From positions 1 through 16,038 of the forward strand of contig CAYXVG010000098.1 in the NCBI GenBank assembly GCA_964468205.1: a DNA stretch of 16,038 nucleotides. The letters run 5' to 3'. A program made the translations under genes and the position numbers. The stretch is from CAWELS01 sp964468205 (lineage in GTDB: Bacteria > Acidobacteriota > Terriglobia > Bryobacterales > Bryobacteraceae). The notes below the pieces were generated by a model. It was not told the DNA's origin, made no database searches, and saw nothing but the letters and a program-made list of their open reading frames with translations. This document shows, piece by piece, positions 7,611 to 14,855 of the stretch. Every line of letters begins with the position of its first letter. Positions within the stretch are counted from its first letter, which is position 1.

Positions 7611-7616
7611 TAGTCT
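7611..7616 (+). promoter_or_regulatory. Putative extended -10 promoter (TGTTAGTCT) of the KTKEG repeat gene
   Basis: The hexamer TAGTCT is preceded by TG plus one base (7608-7610), the extended -10 form, with no clear -35. An overlapping TATTGT (7605-7610) is an alternative. It predicts a leader of roughly 15 bases that includes the AGGAGG site. Confidence 0.4.
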
Positions 7617-7625
7617 GTGTGCTTG

Positions 7626-7631
7626 AGGAGG
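7626..7631 (+). promoter_or_regulatory. Perfect Shine-Dalgarno AGGAGG for the KTKEG repeat gene
   Basis: AGGAGG is followed by the six-base spacer AATTTT and ATG 7638. This fixes the start at 7638 rather than at the in-frame alternative at 7617, which lies upstream of the site. It is the best ribosome binding site in the window and suggests strong translation. Confidence 0.85.
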
Positions 7632-7637
7632 AATTTT

Positions 7638-8711
7638 ATGGCCCGAATGTTATATTTTTGGCTCGCCATCACCGTGCTCGCCACCGGCGCCGTTGCGTAT
7701 CAGTCCACGGCGGAGAAGACCGGAGAAAAGGTGGGCGAGACCACGCGGAAGGGCGCCGAAGCGGTAGTCAAGGGAACGAAGAAGGCCGCCTCGAAGACGA
7801 AGGAAGGGGCGGGCGTAGCCGCTGAGAAATCGAAGGAAGGCGCGTCAGCCGTGGCTGGAAAAACCAAGGAAGGCGCGGTGACCGCCGCCGGGAAGACGAA
7901 GGAAGGGGCGGGCGTAGCCGCCGAGAAAACGAAGGAAGGCGCGTCAGCCGTGGCTGGAAAAACAAAGGAAGGCACGGTGACCGCCGCCGGGAAGACTAAG
8001 GAAGGGGCGGGCGTAGCCGNNNNNNNNNNNNNNNNNNNNNNNNNNNNNNNNNNNNNNNNNNNNNNNNNNNNNNNNNNNNNNNNNNNNNNNNNNNNNNNNN
8101 NNNNNNNNNNNNNNNNNNNCACGGTGACCGCCGCCGGGAAGACTAAGGAAGGGGCGGGCGTAGCCGCTGAGAAATCGAAGGAAGGCGCGTCAGCCGTGGC
8201 TGGAAAAACCAAGGAAGGCGCGGTGACTGCCGCCGGGAAGACTAAGGAAGGGGCGGGCGTAGCCGCTGAGAAAACGAAGGAAGGCGCTACCGCCGTGGCT
8301 GGAAAAACCAAGGAAGGCACGGTGACCGCCGCCGGGAAGACTAAGGAAGGGGCGGGCGTAGCCGCTGAGAAATCGAAGGAAGGCGCGTCAGCCGTGGCTG
8401 GAAAAACCAAGGAAGGCGCGGTGACCGCCGCCGGGAAGACTAAGGAGGGGGCTACCGCCGTAGCCGGGAAGACCAAAGAGGGGGCCGGCGCTGCCGCTGA
8501 GACGACCAAGGAAGGGGCTACCACCGTAGCTGGAAAGAGTAAGGAAGGCGCTGAAAAAACGGCCGAGGTCTCCAAAAATGTCGCCGAAGATGTTGGTGAA
8601 GGCGCCAAGAAGGGCGTGGGAGCTATCGGGAAGGGCCTCAAAAAGGTCGGCAAGGCGACCGGTGATGCGGTGGAGGGCGTCGGCGAGGGGATCAAGAAAA
8701 AGGATCCCTGA
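7638..8711 (+). CDS. Exported KTKEG 11-residue repeat protein (synuclein/LEA group 3-like)
   Basis: A protein of 357 residues as assembled, with an unsequenced internal gap. Residues 1-20 form a signal peptide (MARMLYFWLAITVLATGAVA). From residue 53 the chain is a tandem array of 11-mers of the form K-T/S-K-E-G-A-x-x-x-A-E/G: six complete copies before the gap and thirteen after it. Four more diverged 11-mers keep the register to the C-terminus (VSKNVAEDVGE to AVEGVGEGIKK). There is no Cys; Lys, Glu, Ala and Gly dominate. Eleven-residue KTKEG repeats are the hallmark of synucleins, and related 11-mers occur in group 3 LEA proteins. Both are disordered in solution and form an amphipathic 11/3 helix on membranes or when dried. 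A membrane-coating or desiccation/stress-protective role in the cell envelope is therefore inferred. It has its own promoter and a strong ribosome binding site, and the M16 pair lies downstream after 167 bases. Confidence 0.85.
   Translation: MARMLYFWLAITVLATGAVAYQSTAEKTGEKVGETTRKGAEAVVKGTKKAASKTKEGAGVAAEKSKEGASAVAGKTKEGAVTAAGKTKEGAGVAAEKTKEGASAVAGKTKEGTVTAAGKTKEGAGVAXXXXXXXXXXXXXXXXXXXXXXXXXXXXXXXXXXTVTAAGKTKEGAGVAAEKSKEGASAVAGKTKEGAVTAAGKTKEGAGVAAEKTKEGATAVAGKTKEGTVTAAGKTKEGAGVAAEKSKEGASAVAGKTKEGAVTAAGKTKEGATAVAGKTKEGAGAAAETTKEGATTVAGKSKEGAEKTAEVSKNVAEDVGEGAKKGVGAIGKGLKKVGKATGDAVEGVGEGIKKKDP
7794..8567 (+). repeat. 33-base tandem repeats in 99-base units and a 198-base alternating super-unit
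   Basis: Each 33-base repeat encodes one 11-mer. Three make a 99-base unit whose 11-mers end AGVAAE, SAVAG and VTAAG. Two versions alternate: A (KSKEG, AVTAAG) at 7794-7892, 8139-8237 and 8337-8435, and B (KTKEG, TVTAAG) at 7893-7991 and 8238-8336, giving a 198-base super-unit. Copies differ at only a few, mostly synonymous, bases, so the expansion is recent or homogenised. From 8436 the 11-mers diverge. Confidence 0.9.
8020..8119. other. Assembly gap of 100 N inside the repeat array
   Basis: Exactly 100 N's, a usual placeholder for unknown length, interrupt the repeat. The left flank ends within the third residue of VAAE in a first-position 11-mer. The right flank resumes at the last base of the Gly codon before TVTAAG, in a B unit. 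The frame is kept on both sides. Confidence 0.97.
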
Positions 8712-8866
8712 GTTCGGGCGAGCGTGACCGGGTGGTCCCTCGTTGGACGGCTCTTTCCAAAAGGACAAATCCGCCTTCGCACCGGGCGAGCTGGGGCCCG
8801 ACGGCGCGCATCCTTGCGCAACAGATATGGCGATTTAAGTCCCGGTGGCCGCCGGGATGGCTCTGC

Positions 8867-8872
8867 TATCTT
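8867..8872 (+). promoter_or_regulatory. Putative extended -10 promoter (TGCTATCTT) for a leaderless M16 operon
   Basis: TGCTATCTT (8864-8872) is an extended -10 whose hexamer TATCTT ends six bases before ATG 8879. There is no Shine-Dalgarno in between, so the mRNA probably starts at or beside the ATG. A small CCCGG/CCGGG hairpin (8840-8855) lies just upstream. Confidence 0.45.
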
Positions 8873-8878
8873 GGTTTC

Positions 8879-10207
8879 ATGATTCCTGTCCGTGCGCTAC
8901 TGATGGCGCTTGTGGGAGTGTTGCTGGCCGGCCCCGCGGCGGGCCAGAAGATCATCGTCAGCGATCATAAGCTGTCCAACGGCTTCCAGATTCTGATTCA
9001 CGAGGATCACGACATTCCGAACGCGGCGATGTATTTCTTCTACCGGGTTGGCTCGCGCAACGAGCGGCCCGGAACCACCGGGATCTCCCACTTCTTCGAG
9101 CACATGATGTTCAACGGCGCGAAGAAGTACGGCCCGAAGCAATTCGACATCGTCATGGAGAAGAACGGCGGGTCGAACAACGCTTACACCAATCGCGACA
9201 TCACGGCGTATACGAACTGGTTCCCCAAGGAGGCGTTGGAGGTGATGTTCGATCTCGAAGCCGACCGCATCGAGAACCTCGCCTTCGACCCGAAGATCAT
9301 CGAGAGCGAGCGCGGCGTGGTAGCGAACGAACGCCGGATGTCGGTAGACAACTCCAATCAGGGAACGCTCTACGAACAGCTCAATGCGACGGCCTTCGCC
9401 GCGCATCCCTATAGCTGGCCGGTGGTCGGCTGGGCTTCCGACATCCAAGCGTGGACCATGGAGGACCTGAAGAGCCATTTCCGCATGGGGTATTCGCCGA
9501 ACAACTGCACCATGGTGATCACCGGCGACGTGAACCCGGATGAAGTCCTCCGCCTGGCCCGCAAGTATCTCGAGCCGATTCCGAGCCACGAACCGCCCCC
9601 GCCGGTGCGCACGGTGGAACCGGAGCAGGAGGGCGAGCGCCGCGTGGAGGTGCGCAAGAGCGCCCAGCTTCCCCTGGTAATGGTGGGCTATCATGTACCC
9701 GCGGCGCGCCACGCCGACTACCAGGCCCTGCGGGTGCTCGCGTCCATCCTGACCGAGGGCCGCAGCTCGCGGCTCTACAAACGCATGGTGGACGGGGATC
9801 AGCTTGTCTTGTCCGTAGACTATTTCCACGGGCCTTCGCTTGACCCGGCGCTGTTCATCTTCTCCTTCAAGCCGCGGTCGGGCATCGCCCCGGCCGCGAC
9901 GGAGAAAGCTCTCCACGAGGAGTTGGACAAGGTGCTCGCGGATGGCGTCACGGAGGCCGAAGTGCAGAAGGCGAAGAACATTGCCCTCGTGGAGTTCTAT
10001 GACGATCTGCGTACCCTCGCCGGCAAAGCGAATCTGCTCGGACGCTACCAGGTCTACTTCGGGGACTATCGCAAGCTGTGGACGGCCGTGGACGAATTGG
10101 AGAAGGTGACGGCGGAGGATGTGCAGCGCGTGGCCGGCCAGTACTTTGGCGAGAAGAACCGGACTGTCGCAACGCTGGCGCCCGAGAGCGAAGGAGAGAC
10201 GGAATGA
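8879..10207 (+). CDS. M16 family zinc metallopeptidase, catalytic subunit
   Basis: A 442-residue predicted exported protein (signal peptide about residues 1-22, cleavage near AAG-QK). It carries the inverted zinc motif HFFEH at residues 71-75. E151 in VVANERR lies 76 residues after H75, the expected spacing for the third zinc ligand of M16 (insulinase/MPP-like) peptidases. The second domain (about 225-440) is the inactive M16_C fold, but the usual Arg-x6-Tyr substrate-binding pair is replaced by Val304 and Leu311. The length fits a half-size M16B subunit. ATG 8879 starts right at the signal peptide; the open frame runs further 5' to 8732, but those residues are not hydrophobic. Its TGA overlaps the ATG of the next M16 gene (ATGA), so the two are translated together and probably form a heterodimer in the periplasm. 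Confidence 0.93.
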   Translation: MIPVRALLMALVGVLLAGPAAGQKIIVSDHKLSNGFQILIHEDHDIPNAAMYFFYRVGSRNERPGTTGISHFFEHMMFNGAKKYGPKQFDIVMEKNGGSNNAYTNRDITAYTNWFPKEALEVMFDLEADRIENLAFDPKIIESERGVVANERRMSVDNSNQGTLYEQLNATAFAAHPYSWPVVGWASDIQAWTMEDLKSHFRMGYSPNNCTMVITGDVNPDEVLRLARKYLEPIPSHEPPPPVRTVEPEQEGERRVEVRKSAQLPLVMVGYHVPAARHADYQALRVLASILTEGRSSRLYKRMVDGDQLVLSVDYFHGPSLDPALFIFSFKPRSGIAPAATEKALHEELDKVLADGVTEAEVQKAKNIALVEFYDDLRTLAGKANLLGRYQVYFGDYRKLWTAVDELEKVTAEDVQRVAGQYFGEKNRTVATLAPESEGETE

Positions 10208-11589
10208 AAGCCGCGCTGCTGTTGATGACCGCTTGCCTGACGGCCGGGCACGCGCAGGTAAAGCTGCCGGAGTATCAGCAGCACACGCTTGCCAACGGGG
10301 CTGTTCTGCAGACGATGGTGAAACGCGACGTTCCGATGGTGACGCTGGCGGTGACGGTCCGGGGCGGCGGCGAAAGCGACCCCGAAGGCAAGGCCGGGTT
10401 GGCCTCGGTAACCGCCGACGCGCTGCGCCGCGGGACGAAGAAGCGTTCGGCGGAGCAGTTCTCCGAGGATCTGGACTTCATCGGCGCGAGCTTTTCGAGC
10501 GGGGTGGACGAGCAGTCCACCTACATCGTGATCGATTTCCTACGGAAAGATTTCGGCCGCGCCCTGGATCTGCTCTCCGACGCGGCTCTAAATGCGAGCT
10601 TCCCGGAGGAAGAGGTGAAGAAACTGCTGCGCCAGGAGAGCGACGCCGTGCGGTCCGCGAAAGACAATCCGCGGAGCGTGACGGGCCGCTATTATCGCGA
10701 GTTCTTCTATCCGCCGGGCCACCCCTATTGCCGGCAGCTTGGCGGGGACGAAATCAGCCTGGAGCGGATTACCCGGGATGACCTTGCGGCGTATCACGAG
10801 AAGCTCTACACGGGGAAGAACCTGATAGTGACGGCGGTGGGGGACCTGCCGCCAGACGCGGGGGCGAAAATCGGCAAAGCCTTCGGCGCCGCTCCGGCGG
10901 GCGAGCGGCACGAGTGGGTGAAGAATGTGCCAGAACTCGCCAAGAAGAAGCCGCGCCTGCTGTTAGTGGACAAGCCGGACGCCACACAGACCTACTTCAT
11001 GATCGGACAGCCCGGCATCCACCGGACACATCCGGACCGCGTGCCGATGATCCTCGTGAACACTTTGTTCGGCGGGCGCTTCACGTCAATGCTGAACGAC
11101 GAGCTGCGGGTGAACGCCGGGCTGACTTACGGCGCGTTCTCCATCTTGGAGCAGCCGCGCCTGCAGGGCTCGCTGGCCGTCTCGACCTTCACCGCAACCG
11201 AGACGACCGCTCAGGCGATCGACCTGGCACTCGATGTGCTACGGCGGCTGAGTGACAAGGGAATCGAGGCCGGGCAACTGGCCTCGGCCAAGGCGTACGT
11301 CAAGGGGCGTTTCCCGACGAGTTCGGTCGAGACTTCCAAGCAACTGGCGGCGATTCTCAGCGACCTGGAACTCTTCGGCCTGACGCGCGACCGCATCGAC
11401 AAATACTTCGAGCGGATTGACGCCGTGACGGTGGAGGGCGCCAACGCCGTGATCCAGAGACATTATGGCGTGGAGAATTTGCAGTTCGTGCTGGTCGGCG
11501 ACGCGTCGAAGATCGAAAACGCGGTAAAGCGGTACGCCGGGGAGGCAACGGTGATCCCGATAACGAAGCCGGGCTTCCGGGCCGACTAA
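10204..11589 (+). CDS. M16 family peptidase-like protein, non-catalytic subunit
   Basis: A 461-residue predicted exported protein (signal peptide residues 1-18, cleavage near GHA-QV). It aligns with the upstream M16 gene by pattern, but the HxxEH site is replaced by ASVTA (residues 67-71), so it cannot bind catalytic zinc. It keeps the Arg-x6-Tyr pair in its second domain (R302 and Y309 in LRVNAGLTYG) that its partner lacks. In two-subunit M16B peptidases such as mitochondrial MPP and bacterial heterodimers, one subunit supplies the zinc site and the other the R/Y pair. AAGGAG at 10191-10196 is seven bases before the ATG, and the ATG overlaps the upstream TGA. The gene converges with the Gfo/Idh/MocA gene, 11 bases apart. 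Confidence 0.92.
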   Translation: MKAALLLMTACLTAGHAQVKLPEYQQHTLANGAVLQTMVKRDVPMVTLAVTVRGGGESDPEGKAGLASVTADALRRGTKKRSAEQFSEDLDFIGASFSSGVDEQSTYIVIDFLRKDFGRALDLLSDAALNASFPEEEVKKLLRQESDAVRSAKDNPRSVTGRYYREFFYPPGHPYCRQLGGDEISLERITRDDLAAYHEKLYTGKNLIVTAVGDLPPDAGAKIGKAFGAAPAGERHEWVKNVPELAKKKPRLLLVDKPDATQTYFMIGQPGIHRTHPDRVPMILVNTLFGGRFTSMLNDELRVNAGLTYGAFSILEQPRLQGSLAVSTFTATETTAQAIDLALDVLRRLSDKGIEAGQLASAKAYVKGRFPTSSVETSKQLAAILSDLELFGLTRDRIDKYFERIDAVTVEGANAVIQRHYGVENLQFVLVGDASKIENAVKRYAGEATVIPITKPGFRAD

Positions 11590-11600
11590 GGCGTGTCGCG

Positions 11601-12968
11601 CTAGCCGTTGAGCGTCCAGCCGGGGCGGTATTCGCGGCGGAGGTACTGGTTGGCCTCCGGTATGTTCGTGATGCGGCCGGCGGCGCCGTCGTACTCGATC
11701 TTGCGGCCGGCGCGGTAGGCGACAAGTCCGAGGAGCATCTCCTCGATCAGGTTGCCGCCGTAGACGAAGTCACACGAGGTTTTCAGATTCCCTTTGCAGG
11801 CGTTGATCCATTCCTGCTGGAACCGCGTGTCGCCGCGCGGTTTCGGAGGCTCGCCGCCGAGATAGGGCAGCACCTGGTCCTTCGCGCGGCCCTTGTAATA
11901 TGTGAGGTCGCCGTCGTCGTTATTGGGCAGCAAGACGCGGGAAGTAAAGTCGGCGACGAGAATGCCTTTCGTCCCTTCGAACATTACTCCGTGGCCGATC
12001 TTGTTGAGGTCGATGTAAGGCCGCGGCGACTCGGGCATCGGCCCGCCCTGGTACCATACGACGTCGATAGCGGGACGCCAGTTGTTGGCCGGGTTGCGGA
12101 AGGTGGCCTTCAGCTCGACGGGGGTGACGTCGGGGTTGTACTTCTCGCTGACCGCCATGTCGGCTTCGGCGGAGACCGGAAGTTCGGTGTCGATGGCGTT
12201 CCAAGCGAGGTCCAGGGTGTGCGCGCCCATGTCGCCGATCTGGCCGACGCCGAAGTCCCAATACATGTTCCACTGGAGGCAGTTCGCGCCGGGGCGGCCG
12301 GAGAAGTAGGCCGGGTTGTACGGGTGCATGGGCGAGGGGCCGATCCAGAGGTCGTAGGAGATGTGGGGCGGAGGGTTGCCCTCCCGCGGGTGGTACGACT
12401 CACGCCGAAGCTGGCGGTTGCCCCAGGCCGAGACGCGTTGCAGCTCGCCGACGGCGCCGTCGAGGATCAGCTCGCGGACGCGGTTGAAGTTCGGGAAGGC
12501 GTGGCGCTGGGTGCCGTGCTGGGTGGCGACTTTATTCTTCCGCTTCTCGTAATTTTGGCGGACGGTGCGCACCTCTTCCACGGAGATCCCCAGGGGCTTC
12601 TCGCAGTACACGTGCATATCGCGATTGAGAGCCCAGTTGGCGATAAACGCGTGGGTATGATCGGTGGTGCAGATCACGACGGAGTCAATGTCTTTCTGAT
12701 CGAGGCAGATCCGCCAGTCGACGTAGGTTTTGGCGTTCGGCCAGAGGTCCGTCCCGCTCTTCATGTTGTTGGCGTTGATATCACAGAGGGCGACGACATT
12801 CTCGTTCTGGAGTACGCTGTAGTGCGCTGTACCGCGGCCGCCCACGCCGATGAGGGCGATGTTCAATTTGTTACTGGGGGCATTTTGTCCGGAGAGGACT
12901 CCGCTGGGGAGGATGGTGAAACCTGCTCCGGCGGCTGTCGCGGATTTGAGGAACCGGCGTCTATTCAA
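11601..12968 (-). CDS. Gfo/Idh/MocA family oxidoreductase with Tat signal
   Basis: A 455-residue NAD(P)-dependent dehydrogenase-type protein. The N-terminus NRRRFLKSATAAGAGF is a twin-arginine signal, so the folded protein with its cofactor would be exported. The nucleotide-binding motif is IALIGVGGRG (residues 37-46), the family EKP motif is at 123-125, and the catalytic-type D246-x3-H250 lies in GDMGAHTLD. TTG at 12968 is chosen as start: AAAGGAG lies nine bases before it and the Tat motif starts immediately. The longer frame begins at another TTG (13004) just after a TATACT -10, so that codon is unlikely to be translated. It follows the sialidase-like and GH140-like genes on the same strand, which suggests sugar metabolism. 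Relatives act on various sugars and the substrate is unknown. Confidence 0.93.
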   Translation of the reverse strand: MNRRRFLKSATAAGAGFTILPSGVLSGQNAPSNKLNIALIGVGGRGTAHYSVLQNENVVALCDINANNMKSGTDLWPNAKTYVDWRICLDQKDIDSVVICTTDHTHAFIANWALNRDMHVYCEKPLGISVEEVRTVRQNYEKRKNKVATQHGTQRHAFPNFNRVRELILDGAVGELQRVSAWGNRQLRRESYHPREGNPPPHISYDLWIGPSPMHPYNPAYFSGRPGANCLQWNMYWDFGVGQIGDMGAHTLDLAWNAIDTELPVSAEADMAVSEKYNPDVTPVELKATFRNPANNWRPAIDVVWYQGGPMPESPRPYIDLNKIGHGVMFEGTKGILVADFTSRVLLPNNDDGDLTYYKGRAKDQVLPYLGGEPPKPRGDTRFQQEWINACKGNLKTSCDFVYGGNLIEEMLLGLVAYRAGRKIEYDGAAGRITNIPEANQYLRREYRPGWTLNG

Positions 12969-12977
12969 GGCTTGGCG

Positions 12978-12984
12978 CTCCTTT
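12978..12984 (-). promoter_or_regulatory. Shine-Dalgarno AAAGGAG that decides the TTG start at 12968
   Basis: On the minus strand AAAGGAG is followed by a nine-base spacer and TTG AAT AGA CGC, which encodes the beginning of the Tat motif. No ATG or GTG is available near this point. Confidence 0.7.
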
Positions 12985-13005
12985 CGATGTTGCGTAACGA
13001 CCAAC

Positions 13006-13011
13006 AGTATA
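13006..13011 (-). promoter_or_regulatory. Putative -10 element (TATACT) of the Gfo/Idh/MocA gene
   Basis: On the minus strand TATACT, in CATGTATACTGTTGG, lies 37 bases before the TTG at 12968. It sits in the 86-base gap after the sialidase-like gene. It would give a leader of about 30 bases containing the Shine-Dalgarno. No good -35 is seen, and read-through from upstream genes remains possible. Confidence 0.4.
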
Positions 13012-13054
13012 CATGGAGCGGGGTGAGGGATGGCTTCTCGCCGCGGCGGTATTG

Positions 13055-14812
13055 TCAGCGCACCGCCGCGGAGACACTCTCGATCAGAAAGCCGGTATCC
13101 TCCCGGCTGGCAGTCGAGATGAAATGGACGTAGCTGATGCCGTTCCGGCTGGGACGCCGCAGGGGCAGACGGCGGGCAGCGGCTCCATCGATGGTGAGGC
13201 TGCAGACGTCTTTGTCCTCGTCCGCGAGCCGCTCCCAGGTGAATTCGAGTTCGTGCCAGCGCCCGGGTTCAAGCTCGAGAGGCCAGTGGAACATGGCGTA
13301 AGGGTCCACGGCGAGATCCGTGGGATTCACCCAGCGATCCAACAGGCTGATGGCGCCGCCTTGGGAGCCTTCCCGCGGTTGGAGCCGGACCTTGAGCGAT
13401 CCGGCGCGGCCGGCCGGGAAGTTCCAGACCGCGCCTTGATTCTCCGAGACCAGGGAACGGTCGCTGACGCGCCGCACCAGTAAGGCCTTCCGCCCGGGTT
13501 TCCCGGGGTGGTCCACGAGCGCCGCACCGGGTTTCCGATTAAACGCGCAATGTCCGCGAATCCCCGCGATGTAGCTGTGGGTCGACCAGCCGGCGAGATC
13601 GTGCTCGAAGCTGCAGTCCCGGGTTTTCTCATAAAGCCAATCGATGTCAAACAGGAGGAGCGCCCGGTGCAGCGGGTGCTGGCCCACCGAAATGAGCAGC
13701 TTTCCCTCGTCCAGCTCCAGCGCTTGGCTCTGGTGAACACTGCGGTCGATGCCACCGGTCTCCCCGTAGTCGCGATCATTCCGCCGCGGGTTCAACAGAA
13801 CTTCGCGAAAGCCTGTCCAACTTCTGCCGTCATCCTCCGAGACGGCGGCGTGGAAGGCGTCACGGTTGGTGAAGACGTCTTCCCATATTCCGTCGTTCTG
13901 GTCAGTGCCAATGAGGAAGCGGGTCGCTGCGCTGCGCTCCACTTCCGGCAGTGGCGACGTATTGTTCCAGAGCAGCAGAATGCGGCCATCGGCGAGCCGC
14001 AAGAGCGTTGGCATGGTGAGGGTGGAGTAGAAGCGCGAAGGAGCCATCGCGGACCAGGTTTCGCCGCCGTCATTCGAGAAGGACTCGAACAGGACATCCT
14101 GAGAGGTCCGGGCGAGCATCCAGAGCCGCCCGCCGCTCAGTTCCACGACCGTGGGCTCGCAAGCGCCATTCTGCCAGCGCGGGCCTTTGTGCAATTCGCC
14201 GTCCGGCACGTGGGCCGGCGCGCCGGCGAGATTTGACCGTTGCCACGTACGGCCGTCGTCATCGGAATAGAATGTGCAGGCTCTGTTCGTCCCCGGATTT
14301 CGCTCCTGCTCCGCTATCTGCGCGGGAACCACGATGCGGCTTCCGTCTCTGATGAAGACGGGAGGTTTCACCATACCGGCGCGGAGATCGCTCACACGGA
14401 GGAGTTCCCACGTTCCGCGCGGGCCACCGTTCGAGCGGACGACGAAGAGGCCCGCCCCTTGCGAGTCGCGCATCGGGAGAAGCCGCAGATACTCGCCCGA
14501 AACCGGACTGCGTTGGTCAGCCGTGATCACACCCGCGGGCAAATCAGCCTCCTTCCAGGAGAACCCGCCGTCCAGGCTGAATATGTAGGGGGAGGGGCCA
14601 TCCGCCATCTGGGACGGGTAGTCGTAGTGTCTGATTTCTCCGCCGGGCAATAGGGACAAACCGATGTAGGCATCCATCGGCGGACTGCCTGTGACGACGG
14701 GGGCATAAACATCGGCGAGGGCGGTCTGACCGCCAGGCTGTTGCGGCGACGAGCAGGCAAGAAACAGGGCGCACAGGAGCGCGGCGGCGGCGCTCCGGGA
14801 GAGAGGTGTCAT
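13055..14812 (-). CDS. Sialidase-like Asp-box lipoprotein with C-terminal lectin-like domain
   Basis: A 585-residue protein. The lipobox LFLAC ends at Cys20, so it is predicted to be a lipid-anchored envelope protein. Four Asp-boxes (S-x-D-x-G-x-x-W) at residues 79, 183, 246 and 325 (for example SDDDGRTW and SNDGGETW) mark a six-bladed sialidase-type beta-propeller over about residues 45-395. GACEPTVVELSGG...LART (217-236) fits the conserved core strand of this superfamily. The N-terminal F/Y-RIP motif of true sialidases is missing. Residues about 400-585 look like a concanavalin/LamG-type beta-sandwich (ALLVRRVSD..., WHELEFTWERL, LTIDGAAARRLPL). It lies 43 bases after the GH140-like gene. 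Sialidase activity is doubtful; a related glycan hydrolase or binder is likelier. Confidence 0.82.
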   Translation of the reverse strand: MTPLSRSAAAALLCALFLACSSPQQPGGQTALADVYAPVVTGSPPMDAYIGLSLLPGGEIRHYDYPSQMADGPSPYIFSLDGGFSWKEADLPAGVITADQRSPVSGEYLRLLPMRDSQGAGLFVVRSNGGPRGTWELLRVSDLRAGMVKPPVFIRDGSRIVVPAQIAEQERNPGTNRACTFYSDDDGRTWQRSNLAGAPAHVPDGELHKGPRWQNGACEPTVVELSGGRLWMLARTSQDVLFESFSNDGGETWSAMAPSRFYSTLTMPTLLRLADGRILLLWNNTSPLPEVERSAATRFLIGTDQNDGIWEDVFTNRDAFHAAVSEDDGRSWTGFREVLLNPRRNDRDYGETGGIDRSVHQSQALELDEGKLLISVGQHPLHRALLLFDIDWLYEKTRDCSFEHDLAGWSTHSYIAGIRGHCAFNRKPGAALVDHPGKPGRKALLVRRVSDRSLVSENQGAVWNFPAGRAGSLKVRLQPREGSQGGAISLLDRWVNPTDLAVDPYAMFHWPLELEPGRWHELEFTWERLADEDKDVCSLTIDGAAARRLPLRRPSRNGISYVHFISTASREDTGFLIESVSAAVR

Positions 14813-14821
14813 GGCATGAAC

Positions 14822-14827
14822 AGTCTA
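14822..14827 (-). promoter_or_regulatory. Putative extended -10 (TGGTAGACT) before the sialidase-like gene
   Basis: On the minus strand TGGTAGACT has the TGn extension and ends nine bases before ATG 14812, predicting a leader of only one to three bases. No Shine-Dalgarno is present. It lies in the 43-base gap after the GH140-like gene, so it would be an internal promoter. Confidence 0.35.
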
Positions 14828-14855
14828 CCAGCGGATGCGCTTCCGCCAGAGGCGG

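Noticed and set aside
7794..8567. CRISPR-like array
   Set aside because: Repeats are direct 33/99-base units with no unique spacers, lie in one reading frame and encode a regular 11-residue period.
7700..8821. 373-residue open frame on the minus strand across the KTKEG repeat
   Set aside because: It is the antisense of the repeat, low-complexity Pro/Ala/Ser. It stays open only because one stop-free unit is copied, and it lacks a signal peptide or ribosome binding site.
8732..8878. Extended N-terminus of the first M16 protein
   Set aside because: 49 extra residues precede a clean signal peptide beginning at ATG 8879, and the promoter-like TATCTT lies inside that extension.
8712..8878. Search for a terminator or small RNA between the KTKEG gene and the M16 pair
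   Set aside because: Only weak stems (a 4-bp GTCC/GGAC and the 5-bp CCCGG/CCGGG at 8840-8855) without T-tracts; nothing beyond the extended -10 is supportable.
11991..13133. 380-residue plus-strand open frame opposite the Gfo/Idh/MocA gene
   Set aside because: The minus strand has clear GxGGxG, EKP and DxxxH motifs; the plus-strand product is Val/Asp/Gly-rich without motifs.
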